Origin: Herbiconiux oxytropis
GTDB lineage: Bacteria; Actinomycetota; Actinomycetes; Actinomycetales; Microbacteriaceae
Length of the DNA: 64,000 nt
Direction: 5' to 3'
Assembly (NCBI RefSeq): GCF_024979315.1
Contig: NZ_JANLCK010000006.1
Location: 62,001 to 126,000, forward strand
The notes under the pieces were generated by a model that made no database searches, had not been told where the DNA came from, and worked only from the letters and a program-made list of their open reading frames with translations. Position numbers and translations under genes: made by a program. Below are positions 18,002 to 26,677 of the stretch, one piece after another; positions within the stretch are counted from its first letter, which is position 1; each line of letters begins with the position of its first letter.

Positions 18002-19077
18002 TGCGTCGCGACCGCAAGGCCCAGGGCCTCGTGCCCGTTCCCGAGTGGGTGGGCGACGCCTGGACGATCGCCGCGCCGCTCGGCCTGCTCTACCTCGTCA
18101 CCGCCCTCGCGAGCGGCGTCTCCTCCTCGGCCAGGGTCGACCTCGGCTACATGCTGGTCAACCTCGTGATCGTGGTGGGCCTGTCGATCTTCGTGAGCAA
18201 CAGCGGCGTGCTGTCGTTCGGGCACCTCGCCTTCGTGGCGATCGGTGCGTGGACGATGTCGCTCCTCACCATCCCCGTGAACATGAAGGACTCGATCATG
18301 CCGGCGCTCCTGCCGGTGCTCCGCGACGCGTCGCTCCCGCCGCTCGTGGCGGTGCTCGTGGCCGCGGTCGTCGGCGGCGTCGTGGCGCTCCTCGCCGGGG
18401 CCGCCCTCATGCGGCTGCACGGGCTCGAGGCCGGCATCGCGACCTTCGCGCTGCTCATGCTCGTGGTGCAGGTGCTCACCTACTCCACGGCCCTCGGCCC
18501 GCGCTCGGGCCAATCCATGGTCGGCATCCCGCAGTCCCTCGACCTGCAGAGCATGCTCGTGATCGCACTCCTCATGGTGGTGGTGGCCTGGTTCTACAGC
18601 CGCTCCCGCAGTGCTCGACTGCTCCGCGCATCCCGCGACGACATCACCGCGGCCCCGGCCTCGGGCATCCACGTGACCAAGCACCGGATCATCGCGTTCG
18701 CGATCTCGGGAGCCGTCGCCGCGGTCGGCGGGGCGCTCTGGGCGCAGACGAACCGGGTGGTTCAGGCCTCGCAGTTCAACCTCGACTTCACCTTCACCAC
18801 GATCGCGATGCTCGTGATCGGCGGCATGTTCTCGCTCTGGGGAGCCGTGGTGGGCGTGATCGTGGTGTCGGTGCTCAACCACGTGCTGGGGCTCCTGGAA
18901 TCGGGTCTCCAGCTCGGCGGCGTGATCGTGTCGCTGCCCTCGGGCAGTCGGCTGATCATCGTGGGCCTCGTGCTGATCGTCGTGCTGATCCTCCGCCCGG
19001 GCGGTCTCACCGGCGGGCGCGAGGCGAGGTGGCCGCTCCGGCCGAAGCTCGCCCTGGGACTCTCCCGCAACTCCTAA
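17998..19077 (+). CDS. ABC transporter permease (LivM type)
   Basis: 359 aa, ATG 17998 in an ATGA overlap. About ten hydrophobic segments; LivM features are the NLVIVVGLSIFVSNSGVLSFGHLAFVAIGAW stretch and the loop RLLRASRDDITAAPASGIHVTKHRIIAFAISG. Last gene of the importer operon; a separate promoter with operator copy 3 follows it. Confidence 0.92.
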   Translation: MMRRDRKAQGLVPVPEWVGDAWTIAAPLGLLYLVTALASGVSSSARVDLGYMLVNLVIVVGLSIFVSNSGVLSFGHLAFVAIGAWTMSLLTIPVNMKDSIMPALLPVLRDASLPPLVAVLVAAVVGGVVALLAGAALMRLHGLEAGIATFALLMLVVQVLTYSTALGPRSGQSMVGIPQSLDLQSMLVIALLMVVVAWFYSRSRSARLLRASRDDITAAPASGIHVTKHRIIAFAISGAVAAVGGALWAQTNRVVQASQFNLDFTFTTIAMLVIGGMFSLWGAVVGVIVVSVLNHVLGLLESGLQLGGVIVSLPSGSRLIIVGLVLIVVLILRPGGLTGGREARWPLRPKLALGLSRNS

Positions 19078-19087
19078 TTCGTAAATC

Positions 19088-19113
19088 GTGACGATCGTCA
19101 CTTCCGAGTAATA
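19088..19113 (+). promoter_or_regulatory. Promoter with shared palindromic operator, copy 3 (best copy)
   Basis: GTGACGATCGTCAC at 19088-19101 is a perfect 14-base palindrome centred between 19094 and 19095. AGTAAT follows at 19107-19112, starting 12.5 bases from the centre as in the other two copies, and runs into TATAA. It precedes the bifunctional hydroxylase gene at 19161. Confidence 0.7.
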
Positions 19114-19160
19114 TAAAACTCGTATCCCACTCGACTCGACGGAACGGAAAGCACCCCACG

Positions 19161-21434
19161 ATGAAAATCGCATGCATCGGTGGAGGCCCCGGCGGCCTGT
19201 ACAGCGCCATCCTGCTCAAGCTCGCCGATCCCGCCCACGAGGTGACGGTCTACGAGCGCAACGCCGTCGACGAGACCTTCGGCTTCGGCGTCGTGTTCTC
19301 GGAGGAGACCCTCGACGGCCTCCGCGCGGCCGATCCGGTGAGCTTCGAGCGCATCGAGAAGCTCTGGCGCAAGTGGAGCGCCATGGACGTCGACTTCCTC
19401 GGCTACCAGGAGCGCAGCGACGGCCACGCCTTCGCGGCCCTCGCCCGCAAGGACCTGCTGATGGTGCTCGCCGACCGCGCCGCCGAGCTCGGCGTCGAGC
19501 TCGTGCACAACACGGATGCGCCGCTCGCCGAGGAGCTGCGGCTCACCCACGACCTCGTGATCGCCTCCGACGGCGTCAACAGCCGCACCCGCGAGACCTA
19601 CGCGGCTGAGTTCGGCGAGAAGGTCGAGGTGCGACCCTTCAAGTACGCCTGGTTCGGCACCGACCGGCCGATCGAGTGCTTCACGTTCGTGTTCGTCAAC
19701 ACGCCCTACGGCATGTTCTGGGCCCACATCTACCCGTTCGGTGAGAACGGATCGACCTTCCTCGTCGAGACCGATCCCGAGACCTGGCACCGCGCCGGGC
19801 TCGACGACTCGGTGCGGGTGCCGGGGCAGACCGACGAGAAGGCCCTGAAGTTCTGCGAGGAGATCTTCGCGGAGTACCTGCAGGGCCATGCGCTGCAGGG
19901 CAACAACTCCAACTGGCTGAACTTCCGCGACGTCACGAACGAGCACTGGCACACCGGCAACGTCGTGATCATCGGCGACGCAGCGCACACCGCCCACTTC
20001 TCCATCGGCTCCGGCACCAAGCAGGCGCTCGAAGACGCGGTGGCGCTCGTGGGCGCGGTCGCGGGGGAGCCCACCGTCGAAGACGCGCTCCTGCGCTACG
20101 AGGAGATCCGCCGGCCCGTCGCCGCGTCGCTCCGGCGCTCGGCCATGACGAGCCTCGAGTGGTTCGAGAGCATCCACCGCTACACCGTGCTGCCGCCCGC
20201 GCAGTTCGTGTTCCAGCTGCTCACCCGCAGTCAGCGCATCACCTACGACAACCTGCGCGTGCGCGATCCGCTCTACATGGCCCGCGTCGACGACTGGTTC
20301 GCCGAGGATCAGGCCGCCCGCGGCACCGGCGCACCCTCGGGCACGCCGCCCATGTTCTTCCCCTACAAGCTGCGCGACCTCGAGCTGAAGAACCGCGTGG
20401 TGGTCTCGCCCACGGCGCAGTACTCGGCCGTCGACGGCGTGCCCACCGACTGGCACCTCGTGCATCTCGGCTCCCGCGCCGTGGGTGGCGCCGGGCTCGT
20501 CTTCACCGAGATGACCTGCGTGTCGCCCGAGGGCCGCATCACCCCCGGCTGCCCCGGCATCTACGACGACGAGCAGGAGCAGGCGTGGGCGCGGGTCGTC
20601 GACTTCGTGCACTCCAACAGCTCGGCCGCCATCGGGCTGCAGATCGGCCACTCGGGCCGGAAGGGCAGCACCAAGCTCATGTGGGAGGGTATGGACGAGG
20701 CGCTCGACGAGGGCAACTGGCCCATCGTCGCCCCGTCGCCCATCCCGTACCTGGCCGACGGACAGGTGCCGCACGAGCTCACCGAGGCCGAGATCGCAGG
20801 GATCGTGGAGGAGCACGTGCAGGCCGCTCTCCGCGGGGCGAGGGCCGGCTTCGACATCCTCGAGCTGCACTTCGCGCACGGCTACCTCGTGTCGAGCTTC
20901 CTCTCTCCGCTGTCGAACAAGCGCACCGACGGCTACGGCGGCGACGCCGCGGGCCGCAGCCGGTTCGCGATCGAGGTGTTCGACGCCGTGCGCGCCGTGT
21001 GGCCGGAGTCCAAGCCCATCAGCGTGCGCATCAGCGCCACCGACTGGGTCGACGGCGGATTCTCGGGCGACGACGCGGTGGAGCTCTCGCGCGTGCTCAA
21101 GGAGCACGGCTGCGACATCATCGACGTCTCGACCGGGCAGACGAGCACCGAGGCGAAGCCCAACTACGGCCGGCTCTACCAGACGCCGTTCGCCGACCGG
21201 ATCCGCCTCGAGGCCGGCATCCCGACCATGACGGTGGGGGCGGTGTCGTCGATCGACGACGTCAACACCATCCTCGTGGCCGGCCGTGCCGACCTCTGCC
21301 TGCTGTCGAGGCCGCACCTCGTCGACCCGTACTGGACGCTCAACGCCGCGCTCGACCTCGGCTACCGCGACAAGACCGTGCCCAAGCAGTACAAGTCGGG
21401 GCTGCGCGCACGCCGGCGGGCGCAGACGCCGTGA
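19161..21434 (+). CDS. Bifunctional FAD monooxygenase / old yellow enzyme: salicylyl-CoA 5-hydroxylase or 2-aminobenzoyl-CoA monooxygenase/reductase family
   Basis: 757 aa with two enzymes in one chain. Residues 1 to about 390 are a class A FAD monooxygenase: dinucleotide fold [15 protein letters not shown] at the start, the [14 protein letters not shown] segment, and the FAD site [20 protein letters not shown]. Residues from about 395 form an OYE-type FMN barrel ([20 protein letters not shown], active-site [34 protein letters not shown]). This architecture is known for SdgC (salicylyl-CoA hydroxylase) and for 2-aminobenzoyl-CoA monooxygenase/reductase, which hydroxylates and then reduces the ring. 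It is the key enzyme of the block, acting on the CoA thioester made by the ligase at 7340. Followed by a thioesterase with a 4-base overlap. Confidence 0.9.
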   Translation: MKIACIGGGPGGLYSAILLKLADPAHEVTVYERNAVDETFGFGVVFSEETLDGLRAADPVSFERIEKLWRKWSAMDVDFLGYQERSDGHAFAALARKDLLMVLADRAAELGVELVHNTDAPLAEELRLTHDLVIASDGVNSRTRETYAAEFGEKVEVRPFKYAWFGTDRPIECFTFVFVNTPYGMFWAHIYPFGENGSTFLVETDPETWHRAGLDDSVRVPGQTDEKALKFCEEIFAEYLQGHALQGNNSNWLNFRDVTNEHWHTGNVVIIGDAAHTAHFSIGSGTKQALEDAVALVGAVAGEPTVEDALLRYEEIRRPVAASLRRSAMTSLEWFESIHRYTVLPPAQFVFQLLTRSQRITYDNLRVRDPLYMARVDDWFAEDQAARGTGAPSGTPPMFFPYKLRDLELKNRVVVSPTAQYSAVDGVPTDWHLVHLGSRAVGGAGLVFTEMTCVSPEGRITPGCPGIYDDEQEQAWARVVDFVHSNSSAAIGLQIGHSGRKGSTKLMWEGMDEALDEGNWPIVAPSPIPYLADGQVPHELTEAEIAGIVEEHVQAALRGARAGFDILELHFAHGYLVSSFLSPLSNKRTDGYGGDAAGRSRFAIEVFDAVRAVWPESKPISVRISATDWVDGGFSGDDAVELSRVLKEHGCDIIDVSTGQTSTEAKPNYGRLYQTPFADRIRLEAGIPTMTVGAVSSIDDVNTILVAGRADLCLLSRPHLVDPYWTLNAALDLGYRDKTVPKQYKSGLRARRRAQTP

Positions 21435-21874
21435 GCGCGGCAGGCGCCGGTCCGGGCCCGTCGGTGGGCCCGTCGGTGGGCCCGTTCTCGGAGTCGCCCT
21501 TCGATCAGCACTACGGTCTCGAGATCGTGTCGCTGGGGGAGGGCGTGGCCGAGGCGCGGCTCGAGACCGGGCCGCAGCACGCCCAGCCCACGGGCGTCGT
21601 GCACGGCGGGGTCTACTGCGCCATCGCCGAGGCGATCGCCTCCGAGGGCACGAACCACGCCGTGCGGCCGTCGGGGCGGGTGGGCATGGGGCTGTCGAAC
21701 AGCACGAACTTCCTGCGCTCGGCGCCCGTGCCCGGAGTGCTCGTGGCGCGCGCCGAGGCGCTGCACCGGGGCCGCAGCACGTGGGTCTGGGACGTCACGA
21801 TCGGCGACGAGGCTGGCGCCGTGCGCTACGCCGTGACGCGCATGGTGATCGCCGTGCGTGATCTCCCGGCCTAG
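21431..21874 (+). CDS. PaaI-type hotdog thioesterase
   Basis: 147 aa, GTG 21431 overlapping the stop of the hydroxylase (GTGA). Hotdog fold with the motif [17 protein letters not shown], where the Glu after the HGG helix start matches the 4-hydroxybenzoyl-CoA thioesterase class II/PaaI catalytic acid. The N-terminus carries a GPSV repeat encoded by a 12-base tandem. Coupled to the CoA-level hydroxylase, it likely releases the hydroxylated acid or rescues CoA from dead-end thioesters. Confidence 0.9.
   Translation: MSAAGAGPGPSVGPSVGPFSESPFDQHYGLEIVSLGEGVAEARLETGPQHAQPTGVVHGGVYCAIAEAIASEGTNHAVRPSGRVGMGLSNSTNFLRSAPVPGVLVARAEALHRGRSTWVWDVTIGDEAGAVRYAVTRMVIAVRDLPA
21454..21484 (+). repeat. 12-base tandem repeat, about 2.6 copies
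   Basis: Unit GGGCCCGTCGGT at 21454-21465 and 21466-21477, followed by a partial copy to 21484. It encodes [10 protein letters not shown] in the thioesterase leader, before the hotdog domain, so copy-number change would leave the frame intact. Confidence 0.85.
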
Positions 21875-21906
21875 CCGGCGGCCCCGCCGGCCGCGATCCC
21901 GTTCGA

Positions 21907-21967
21907 AACCGCAAACCTCCCGTCACCCGGCCGCTGTGAGGCGCCGGATGCCGGGAGGTTTGCGGTT
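21907..21967. terminator. Long hairpin between convergent genes, probable bidirectional terminator
   Basis: Perfect 16-base arms, AACCGCAAACCTCCCG at 21907-21922 and its complement at 21952-21967, with a 29-base loop that itself can pair CCGGC (21927-21931) with GCCGG (21943-21947). It lies between the convergent thioesterase and FAD oxidoreductase genes. There is no strong U tract on either side, so an intrinsic terminator is likely but not certain. Confidence 0.65.
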
Positions 21968-21987
21968 CTGAACCGATCCGGGGCCGA

Positions 21988-23580
21988 TCAGGCGCGGGGG
22001 CGGTGGGCCTTCGCGAGGGCGGTGGCCACCAGGTGGCCCGAGCCCGCGCCGAGGCCGGGGCCAGGATGCGACGAGGCGCCGAGGTGCCAGACGCCCTTCA
22101 CGGAGGTCTTGTGGGTGCCGGCCGAGGGGAGGGGGCGCCAGAGCAGGTTCTGGTCGATCTCGGCGGAGCCCGCGTAGGGGTCGCCCGCGACGGCGTTGGG
22201 GTTGTAGGCCTCGAGGTCCTGCGGAGTGATGACCTCGGTGGCGAGGATCGAGTCGCGGAGGCCGGGCGCCACCGACTGCACGCGGTCGAGCACGCGGTCG
22301 ACGTAGGCGCGCACGACGTCGGGCGACCAGCCGCCGTCGGCACCCGCGATGGTGCCGGACGCGTCGCCCTTCAGCTCGAACGGCACCTCCTGCAGCTGCA
22401 GCCACAGCGAGCCCTTGCCCTCGGGCACCCGTGTGGGGTCGAGCAGGTGCTGACGGCCGATCACCACCGTGGGGGCGCTCGGCAGGAGGCCCGCCTCGGC
22501 CTGGGCGCAGGCGACTCCGGTCGATCCGGAGCCGTCGCTGACGTGCACGAGCGGTGCTTCGTCGAGGCGCGCATCCGTGAAGGTCAGGGGTGCGTCGAGC
22601 GCGAGGTGCAGCTGCATGGCCGCGCGGCCGTAGCGGTAGCGGGCGGCCTCGCTGCGGGTGCGCGCGGGCACGGCTGCCGAGGGCAGGAGGTCGCGGTAGA
22701 GGGCGCCGGGGGTCGTGCCGGCCAGCACGGCGCGGCGGGCCAGGATGCGGCCGGAGCTCGTCTCGACGCCGGTGGCGCGGCCGTCGGCCACGATGATCTT
22801 CTCCACGCTCGTGCCCGTCACGATCTGCACGCCGTTCGCTTCGAGCACGCCACGGAAGGCCTTGACGAACTCGCCGGCGCCGCCCTTGACCACGGGCAGG
22901 CCGAAGCCGTGCATCGAGAGGGCCATGATGGCGAACATCATGCCTCCCGTCGCGCTGTCGGGCGAGAGCCCCGCGTGCAGCAGCCACGGTGCCCACAGGC
23001 GGTCGGCCTCGTCGCCCTTGAAGCGCTCTCGGGCGAACGAGCGGCCGCTCATCAGGGCGTCGCGGACGAGCGATTCGCTGCCCTTGAGCTTGAAGGTGCG
23101 CAGGGCCTTCGCGGCGAGGCCCACGGCGGCCGGCGTGCGGAGCTCGGAGCCGAGGGCGCCGAACACCACGGGGGCGCGGCCGCCCATCTGCTCGAGCATG
23201 AGGCCGTAGTTCTCGCGGTCGGAGGCGTGCTCGAAGGCAGCGGCGGTGGCCACGGGGTCGCGATGCGCCACGGCGGCTTGGCCGTCGGGGGAGATGCTGC
23301 CCGTGAGCGGGCCGTCGGTGTTGCAGTACTCCAGGCCCTGGGCGTGCAGGTCGGGGCCGAGGGCCGCGTAGGCGGCGCCCGAGACGAAGAGCGGATGCCA
23401 CGACGAGTACGTGTCGTGCACGAAGCCGGGTTCGGTGAGCTCGCCCGAGGCGATGAAGCCGCCGATCTCGGGGTTCTTCTCCACCAGCGCCACCGACCAG
23501 CCGGCCTTGCCGAGCTCGGCTGCGGCCACGAGGGCGTTGATCCCGGATCCGATGATGACGGCGTCGACTGTGCGCTCCAT
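21988..23580 (-). CDS. Phytoene-desaturase-like FAD-dependent oxidoreductase
   Basis: 530 aa. N-terminal dinucleotide-binding fold VIIGSGINALVAAAELGKAGWSVALVEKN followed by a GGF motif, and a C-terminal FAD site LGASSHPGPGLGAGSGHLVA, the pattern of the CrtI/CrtO-like and PDS-like NAD(P)/FAD oxidoreductases. No other carotenoid genes are near, so carotenoid desaturation is not supported; many members of this family act in catabolism or have unknown roles. Transcribed alone on the minus strand between the hydroxylase operon and the cupin operon, both on plus. Confidence 0.85.
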   Translation of the reverse strand: MERTVDAVIIGSGINALVAAAELGKAGWSVALVEKNPEIGGFIASGELTEPGFVHDTYSSWHPLFVSGAAYAALGPDLHAQGLEYCNTDGPLTGSISPDGQAAVAHRDPVATAAAFEHASDRENYGLMLEQMGGRAPVVFGALGSELRTPAAVGLAAKALRTFKLKGSESLVRDALMSGRSFARERFKGDEADRLWAPWLLHAGLSPDSATGGMMFAIMALSMHGFGLPVVKGGAGEFVKAFRGVLEANGVQIVTGTSVEKIIVADGRATGVETSSGRILARRAVLAGTTPGALYRDLLPSAAVPARTRSEAARYRYGRAAMQLHLALDAPLTFTDARLDEAPLVHVSDGSGSTGVACAQAEAGLLPSAPTVVIGRQHLLDPTRVPEGKGSLWLQLQEVPFELKGDASGTIAGADGGWSPDVVRAYVDRVLDRVQSVAPGLRDSILATEVITPQDLEAYNPNAVAGDPYAGSAEIDQNLLWRPLPSAGTHKTSVKGVWHLGASSHPGPGLGAGSGHLVATALAKAHRPRA

Positions 23581-23689
23581 GACTCGACGATACCGGGCAT
23601 CCGGTCACGAATGGCACATTCATGTTACGAACGGAATAAAAGTGTGTGATTCGAGCGCTCTGGTGATAGCGTGCCGGTGGAGGTAGACC

Positions 23690-24115
23690 ATGTCAGCAGA
23701 GATCGTCCCCGTCGTCACCCGCCGCGGTGAGGAGCACACCGAGACCGGCCAGTCCGGTGGAGCCGTCCGCGTCTCCGGAGTGAGCATCCAGCACACCCCC
23801 GCCACGAAGATCTGGTTCGGCCAGGTCAGCAACGAGCCGGGCTACCGGTCGTTCCCCCACCACCACGGCGAGGCCGAGACCGGCGGCTACGTGCTGCGCG
23901 GCTCCGCCCGCATCTACTTCGGCGAGGGCTTCTCGGAGTGGCTCGACATGAGCGAGGGCGACTGGGTCTTCGTGCCGCCGTTCATGCCGCACGTCGAGGC
24001 GAACATGTCGACCACCGAGGAGCTCGTGTGGCTGACCACCCGCACGCCCGAGAACATCGTGGTGAACCTCGACGACGTCGACGACTCGACGCTCGAGGGC
24101 TACCGGCGGGCATGA
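23690..24115 (+). CDS. Single-domain cupin protein
   Basis: 141 aa, preceded by GGAGGTAG. Cupin motif 1 is seen in FPHHHGEAETGGYVLRGSARIYFG (His-His, Glu) and motif 2 in EGDWVFVPPFMPHVEAN. It shares the operon with the TesB-type thioesterase (ATGA overlap) and the Rid protein. Too short for gentisate dioxygenase. Could be a small metal-dependent oxygenase or isomerase or a sensor-like cupin; not resolved. Confidence 0.85.
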   Translation: MSAEIVPVVTRRGEEHTETGQSGGAVRVSGVSIQHTPATKIWFGQVSNEPGYRSFPHHHGEAETGGYVLRGSARIYFGEGFSEWLDMSEGDWVFVPPFMPHVEANMSTTEELVWLTTRTPENIVVNLDDVDDSTLEGYRRA

Positions 24116-25026
24116 GCTCCGCACAGTCGCCGTCGGCAGCACCCTCGCTCGAGCCCACGTCGGCGCCGTTCCTCGCAGCGGTCGATCTGACGGATGCCGG
24201 TGGCGACGTGTTCACCGCGCGCACCCAGTACGTGCCGTGGCCCAAGGCCTACGGCGGGGACATGGTGGTGCAGGCGCTCGCCGCCGCCATCCGCACCACC
24301 GACTCCGACCGGCGGGTCAACTCGTTCCACGGTCACTTCCTGCGGCCCGTCGACGTCTCGAGCGAGGTCTCGTACGCCGTCGATCGTGTGCGGGACGGCC
24401 GCGGGTACTCCACCCGCACCGTCACCGGGCAGCAGAACGGCAAGTCGGCGTTCATCGCGACCGTGACCTTCCAGGTGCCGGAGGACGGGCCCGACCTGCA
24501 GATCGAGATGCCCACGTCGCTGCCCGCGCCTTCTTCGTTGCCGTCGTCGGCCGAGGCCGTCGCCGGGGTCGAGGGGCCGGCCGCGGCCTATTGGGCCTCC
24601 GGTCGGAGCTTCGACATGAGGCACGTGCCCTCGCCCGTCTACTTCGACGTCGACGGAGCCGCGGTGCCGCACCAGGCCGTGTGGGTGAGGGCGTTCGACG
24701 CCCTGCCCGACGACCTCGACGTGCACCGCACCGCGCTCGCCTACGTGTGCGACTACACGATCCTCGAGAGCGCCCTGCGCGCCACCTCGACCCCGTGGGC
24801 CGCCGCCGGGCTCGCGACCGCGAGCCTCGACCACGCCATGTGGTTCCACCGCGACGGCCGTGCCGACGAGTGGGTGCTCTACGCCCAGCAGCTGCAGTCG
24901 CTGCAGAGTTCGCGCGCTCTCGTGCACGGCTCCTTCTTCTCCATTGACGGGCGGCTGCTCGCCTCCGTCGCCCAGGAGGGCATGATCCGCCTTCCCTCCC
25001 CGACACCACCAGGAGCCTCGTCATGA
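24112..25026 (+). CDS. TesB-type acyl-CoA thioesterase (double hotdog)
   Basis: 304 aa from ATG 24112, overlapping the cupin stop. Two hotdog domains: the first with YGGDMVVQALAAAIRTT and VNSFHGHFLRPVDVSSEVSYAV, the second with AYVCDYTILESALRAT (the Asp is the usual TesB active-site residue) and ATASLDHAMWFHRDGRADEWVLY. It hydrolyses acyl-CoA thioesters; in this setting it is the second thioesterase of the aromatic block, together with the PaaI-type one at 21431. Confidence 0.92.
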   Translation: MSSAQSPSAAPSLEPTSAPFLAAVDLTDAGGDVFTARTQYVPWPKAYGGDMVVQALAAAIRTTDSDRRVNSFHGHFLRPVDVSSEVSYAVDRVRDGRGYSTRTVTGQQNGKSAFIATVTFQVPEDGPDLQIEMPTSLPAPSSLPSSAEAVAGVEGPAAAYWASGRSFDMRHVPSPVYFDVDGAAVPHQAVWVRAFDALPDDLDVHRTALAYVCDYTILESALRATSTPWAAAGLATASLDHAMWFHRDGRADEWVLYAQQLQSLQSSRALVHGSFFSIDGRLLASVAQEGMIRLPSPTPPGASS

Positions 25027-25451
25027 CCACGCCTGTGCGCGCCAAAGAAACCATCAACCCGCCGAGCCTGTCGAAGCCCTCGGGGTTCGCGCACGGCACG
25101 AAGGTGGGCGACACCGTCTACCTCGGCGGGCAGACCGCCATGGGGGCCGACGGCGCGATCGTGCCCGGCGGCATCGTGGAGCAGTTCCGGCAGGCGTTCT
25201 CGAACGTGCTCGCCACGCTCGAGCACGCCGGCGGGGTGCCATCGGATCTCGTCGACGTGACGATCTATCTGACCGACATCCCGGACTACCAGGCCCACGG
25301 GCGGGAGATCGGGCGCATCTGGCGGGAGCTCGCCGGGTCGGACTACCCGGCCATGGCGGGGATCGGGACGACCGGGCTGTGGCAGGCCGAGGCGCTCATC
25401 GAGATCAAGGGTGTTGCCGTGATCGGGTCTTCGGCGGCTGCTGCTTCTTAG
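25023..25451 (+). CDS. Rid family protein (YjgF/YER057c/UK114) without the archetypal Arg
   Basis: 142 aa, ATG 25023 in an ATGA overlap with the thioesterase. Rid fold pattern: VGDTVYLGGQTAMGADGAIVPGG, then VEQFRQAFSNVLATLEHAGG and DVTIYLTDIPDYQ. The catalytic Arg of RidA imine deaminases, usually in a PAR motif, is replaced by Met here (DYPAMAGIG). The protein thus belongs to one of the Rid1-7-like groups common in catabolic operons, whose reactions are mostly unknown. Last gene of the operon. Confidence 0.9.
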   Translation: MTTPVRAKETINPPSLSKPSGFAHGTKVGDTVYLGGQTAMGADGAIVPGGIVEQFRQAFSNVLATLEHAGGVPSDLVDVTIYLTDIPDYQAHGREIGRIWRELAGSDYPAMAGIGTTGLWQAEALIEIKGVAVIGSSAAAAS

Positions 25452-25476
25452 CCCTCGGTATCGGGCTCGGGGCGGC

Positions 25477-25581
25477 GTGCCGCGGGGTGGATCTTCCTGT
25501 CGCGTTGCATCCCGCGTCCGCGTCGCGGACGCCCGCCAGTCCCGAGCCTGCAACGCGACAGGAAGACCCACCCCGCGGCAC
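25477..25581. repeat. Long inverted repeat with 33-base arms
   Basis: Left arm 25477-25509 begins GTGCCGCGGGGTGG and ends GTCGCGTTGCA; right arm 25549-25581 is its complement with a single A/G difference that still pairs as G-U in RNA. The 39-base centre holds a second hairpin, GCGTCCGC at 25514-25521 with GCGGACGC at 25525-25532. It follows the Rid gene and could act as terminator, but the size suggests a mobile palindromic element. I saw no other copy in this window and no clear target duplication. Confidence 0.8.
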
Positions 25582-25613
25582 ACCTCGGGTGCGCGGGCGT
25601 CAGGTTTGCTCGG

Positions 25614-25665
25614 GGGTAGCGCTTGTTGCGGTAAGCAGCTCGGTGTGGAGCGGGTGGCGCTACCC
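25614..25665. repeat. Short inverted repeat, possible terminator
   Basis: GGGTAGCGC at 25614-25622 and GCGCTACCC at 25657-25665 are complementary 9-base arms around a 34-base unstructured loop. It lies just behind the long inverted repeat and before DUF4287. Confidence 0.4.
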
Positions 25666-25708
25666 GGGTGGGGTGACGGTCGCGGGGGCTCTTGGCTAGC
25701 ATGGCGGC

Positions 25709-25957
25709 ATGAGTGAGCATCGGGTGGTGGCGCCGACGATCGTGGCGGGGGAGAAGGTCAAGGGGCCTGCCTCGTACTTTCCCAGCATCGAGAAGACGTA
25801 TGGGCGGCCCGTGCAGGAGTGGCTCGATCTGGTGGCCGATCGGCTGGACACGGAGCGGCACATGGATGTCGTGGCCTGGCTGAAGACCGAGCACGGGCTG
25901 GGGCACGGGCACGCGAATGCGATCGTGGCCTACGTGAAGGCGAACCTTCCCAGCTGA
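25709..25957 (+). CDS. DUF4287 domain protein
   Basis: 82 aa, ATG 25709. The whole chain is the DUF4287 pattern: GPASYFPSIEKTYGRPVQEWLDLV and HMDVVAWLKTEHGLGHGHANAIVAY. Function of the family is unknown; members are small, soluble and common in actinobacteria. Single gene with its own upstream region; no operon partner evident. Confidence 0.9.
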   Translation: MSEHRVVAPTIVAGEKVKGPASYFPSIEKTYGRPVQEWLDLVADRLDTERHMDVVAWLKTEHGLGHGHANAIVAYVKANLPS

Positions 25958-25999
25958 GAGGTCGATCCCCGCGGGAAGATGCGCGGGCGGAGGTGATCG

Positions 26000-26677
26000 A
26001 TGGACGCGGTGGAATGGGAGGCCGTCGTCCGGGGCGTGCTCCCCGGGCCGGCGTGGGCCTTTCGCGGCTCGTTGTGCTATTCGCTCCCCGTCGGCCGGGT
26101 GCTGTTCGGCGTGCGCATGGAGGCGACGCACGACCCGGAGACGATCCGCATCGCCCGGGTGTCGAGCCCGCTGTTCGTGCCGACCGATCGTATCGATCGC
26201 GGGATGCTCGTCACGGGCGCGACGGGCGAGGACATCTCGCTCATCAGTGACGACGTGCGAGCGATCGTGCGATCTGTCGTCACGATCGGGTACGACGAGC
26301 GCGAGGAGCTCGAGACGCTGATCAGCGAGGGTCTCGACACCCGCAGTCTGGAGCGCGCGGAGATCGCGGGCTACGCGCTCCTGCTGTCGGGTGACGCGCC
26401 GTCGGCGCTCCGCATCCTCCATCGAGTGGGGGAGCGCGCCGCCGACGACGCGGGACCGGCAGAATTGGCGCTCTGGACACGCGTCGGTGCGATCTGCGAC
26501 CTGCTTCGGGCCGGTGGTTTCGCCGCCGCCAGGGAGCAGCTCGAGCGCTGGACGGATGTGTCGGTGCATGAGCTCGGGCTTGTGCGCGTGCACGGCGTCG
26601 CGGGGCGGGCGGGGCTGCCGACGATGCGGTCGCGAAGGGGGATCGGGTCTCTTCGTCCTAGTCGAGGTTCTCGGTGA
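26000..26677 (+). CDS. Hypothetical protein
   Basis: 225 aa, ATG 26000 with GGAGGTGAT upstream. I do not recognise a family. The N-terminal half looks like a globular mixed domain (RGSLCYSLPVGRVLFGVRME, VPTDRIDRGMLVTGATGEDI), the second half is helical with Leu/Ala/Arg repeats. The last 20 bases overlap the 3' end of the convergent DUF72 gene, and the C-terminal 25 residues are Arg/Gly-rich and may be non-native, for example after a frameshift. No signal peptide or membrane segment. Confidence 0.65.
   Translation: MDAVEWEAVVRGVLPGPAWAFRGSLCYSLPVGRVLFGVRMEATHDPETIRIARVSSPLFVPTDRIDRGMLVTGATGEDISLISDDVRAIVRSVVTIGYDEREELETLISEGLDTRSLERAEIAGYALLLSGDAPSALRILHRVGERAADDAGPAELALWTRVGAICDLLRAGGFAAAREQLERWTDVSVHELGLVRVHGVAGRAGLPTMRSRRGIGSLRPSRGSR

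Noticed and set aside
19098-21317. 739-residue open frame antisense to the bifunctional hydroxylase
   Set aside because: Low-complexity Arg/Val/His-rich product and no motif; the plus-strand protein has all cofactor sites.
21988-23580. Carotenoid desaturase role for the FAD oxidoreductase
   Set aside because: No phytoene synthase, lycopene cyclase or prenyl transferase nearby; only the broad fold is shared.
23690-24115. Small cupins (also 3743-4249) as gentisate or 3-hydroxyanthranilate dioxygenase
   Set aside because: Gentisate dioxygenase is a two-domain protein of about 350 residues, and the sequence around the cupin motifs does not show the 3-hydroxyanthranilate dioxygenase pattern. Kept as cupins of unknown function.
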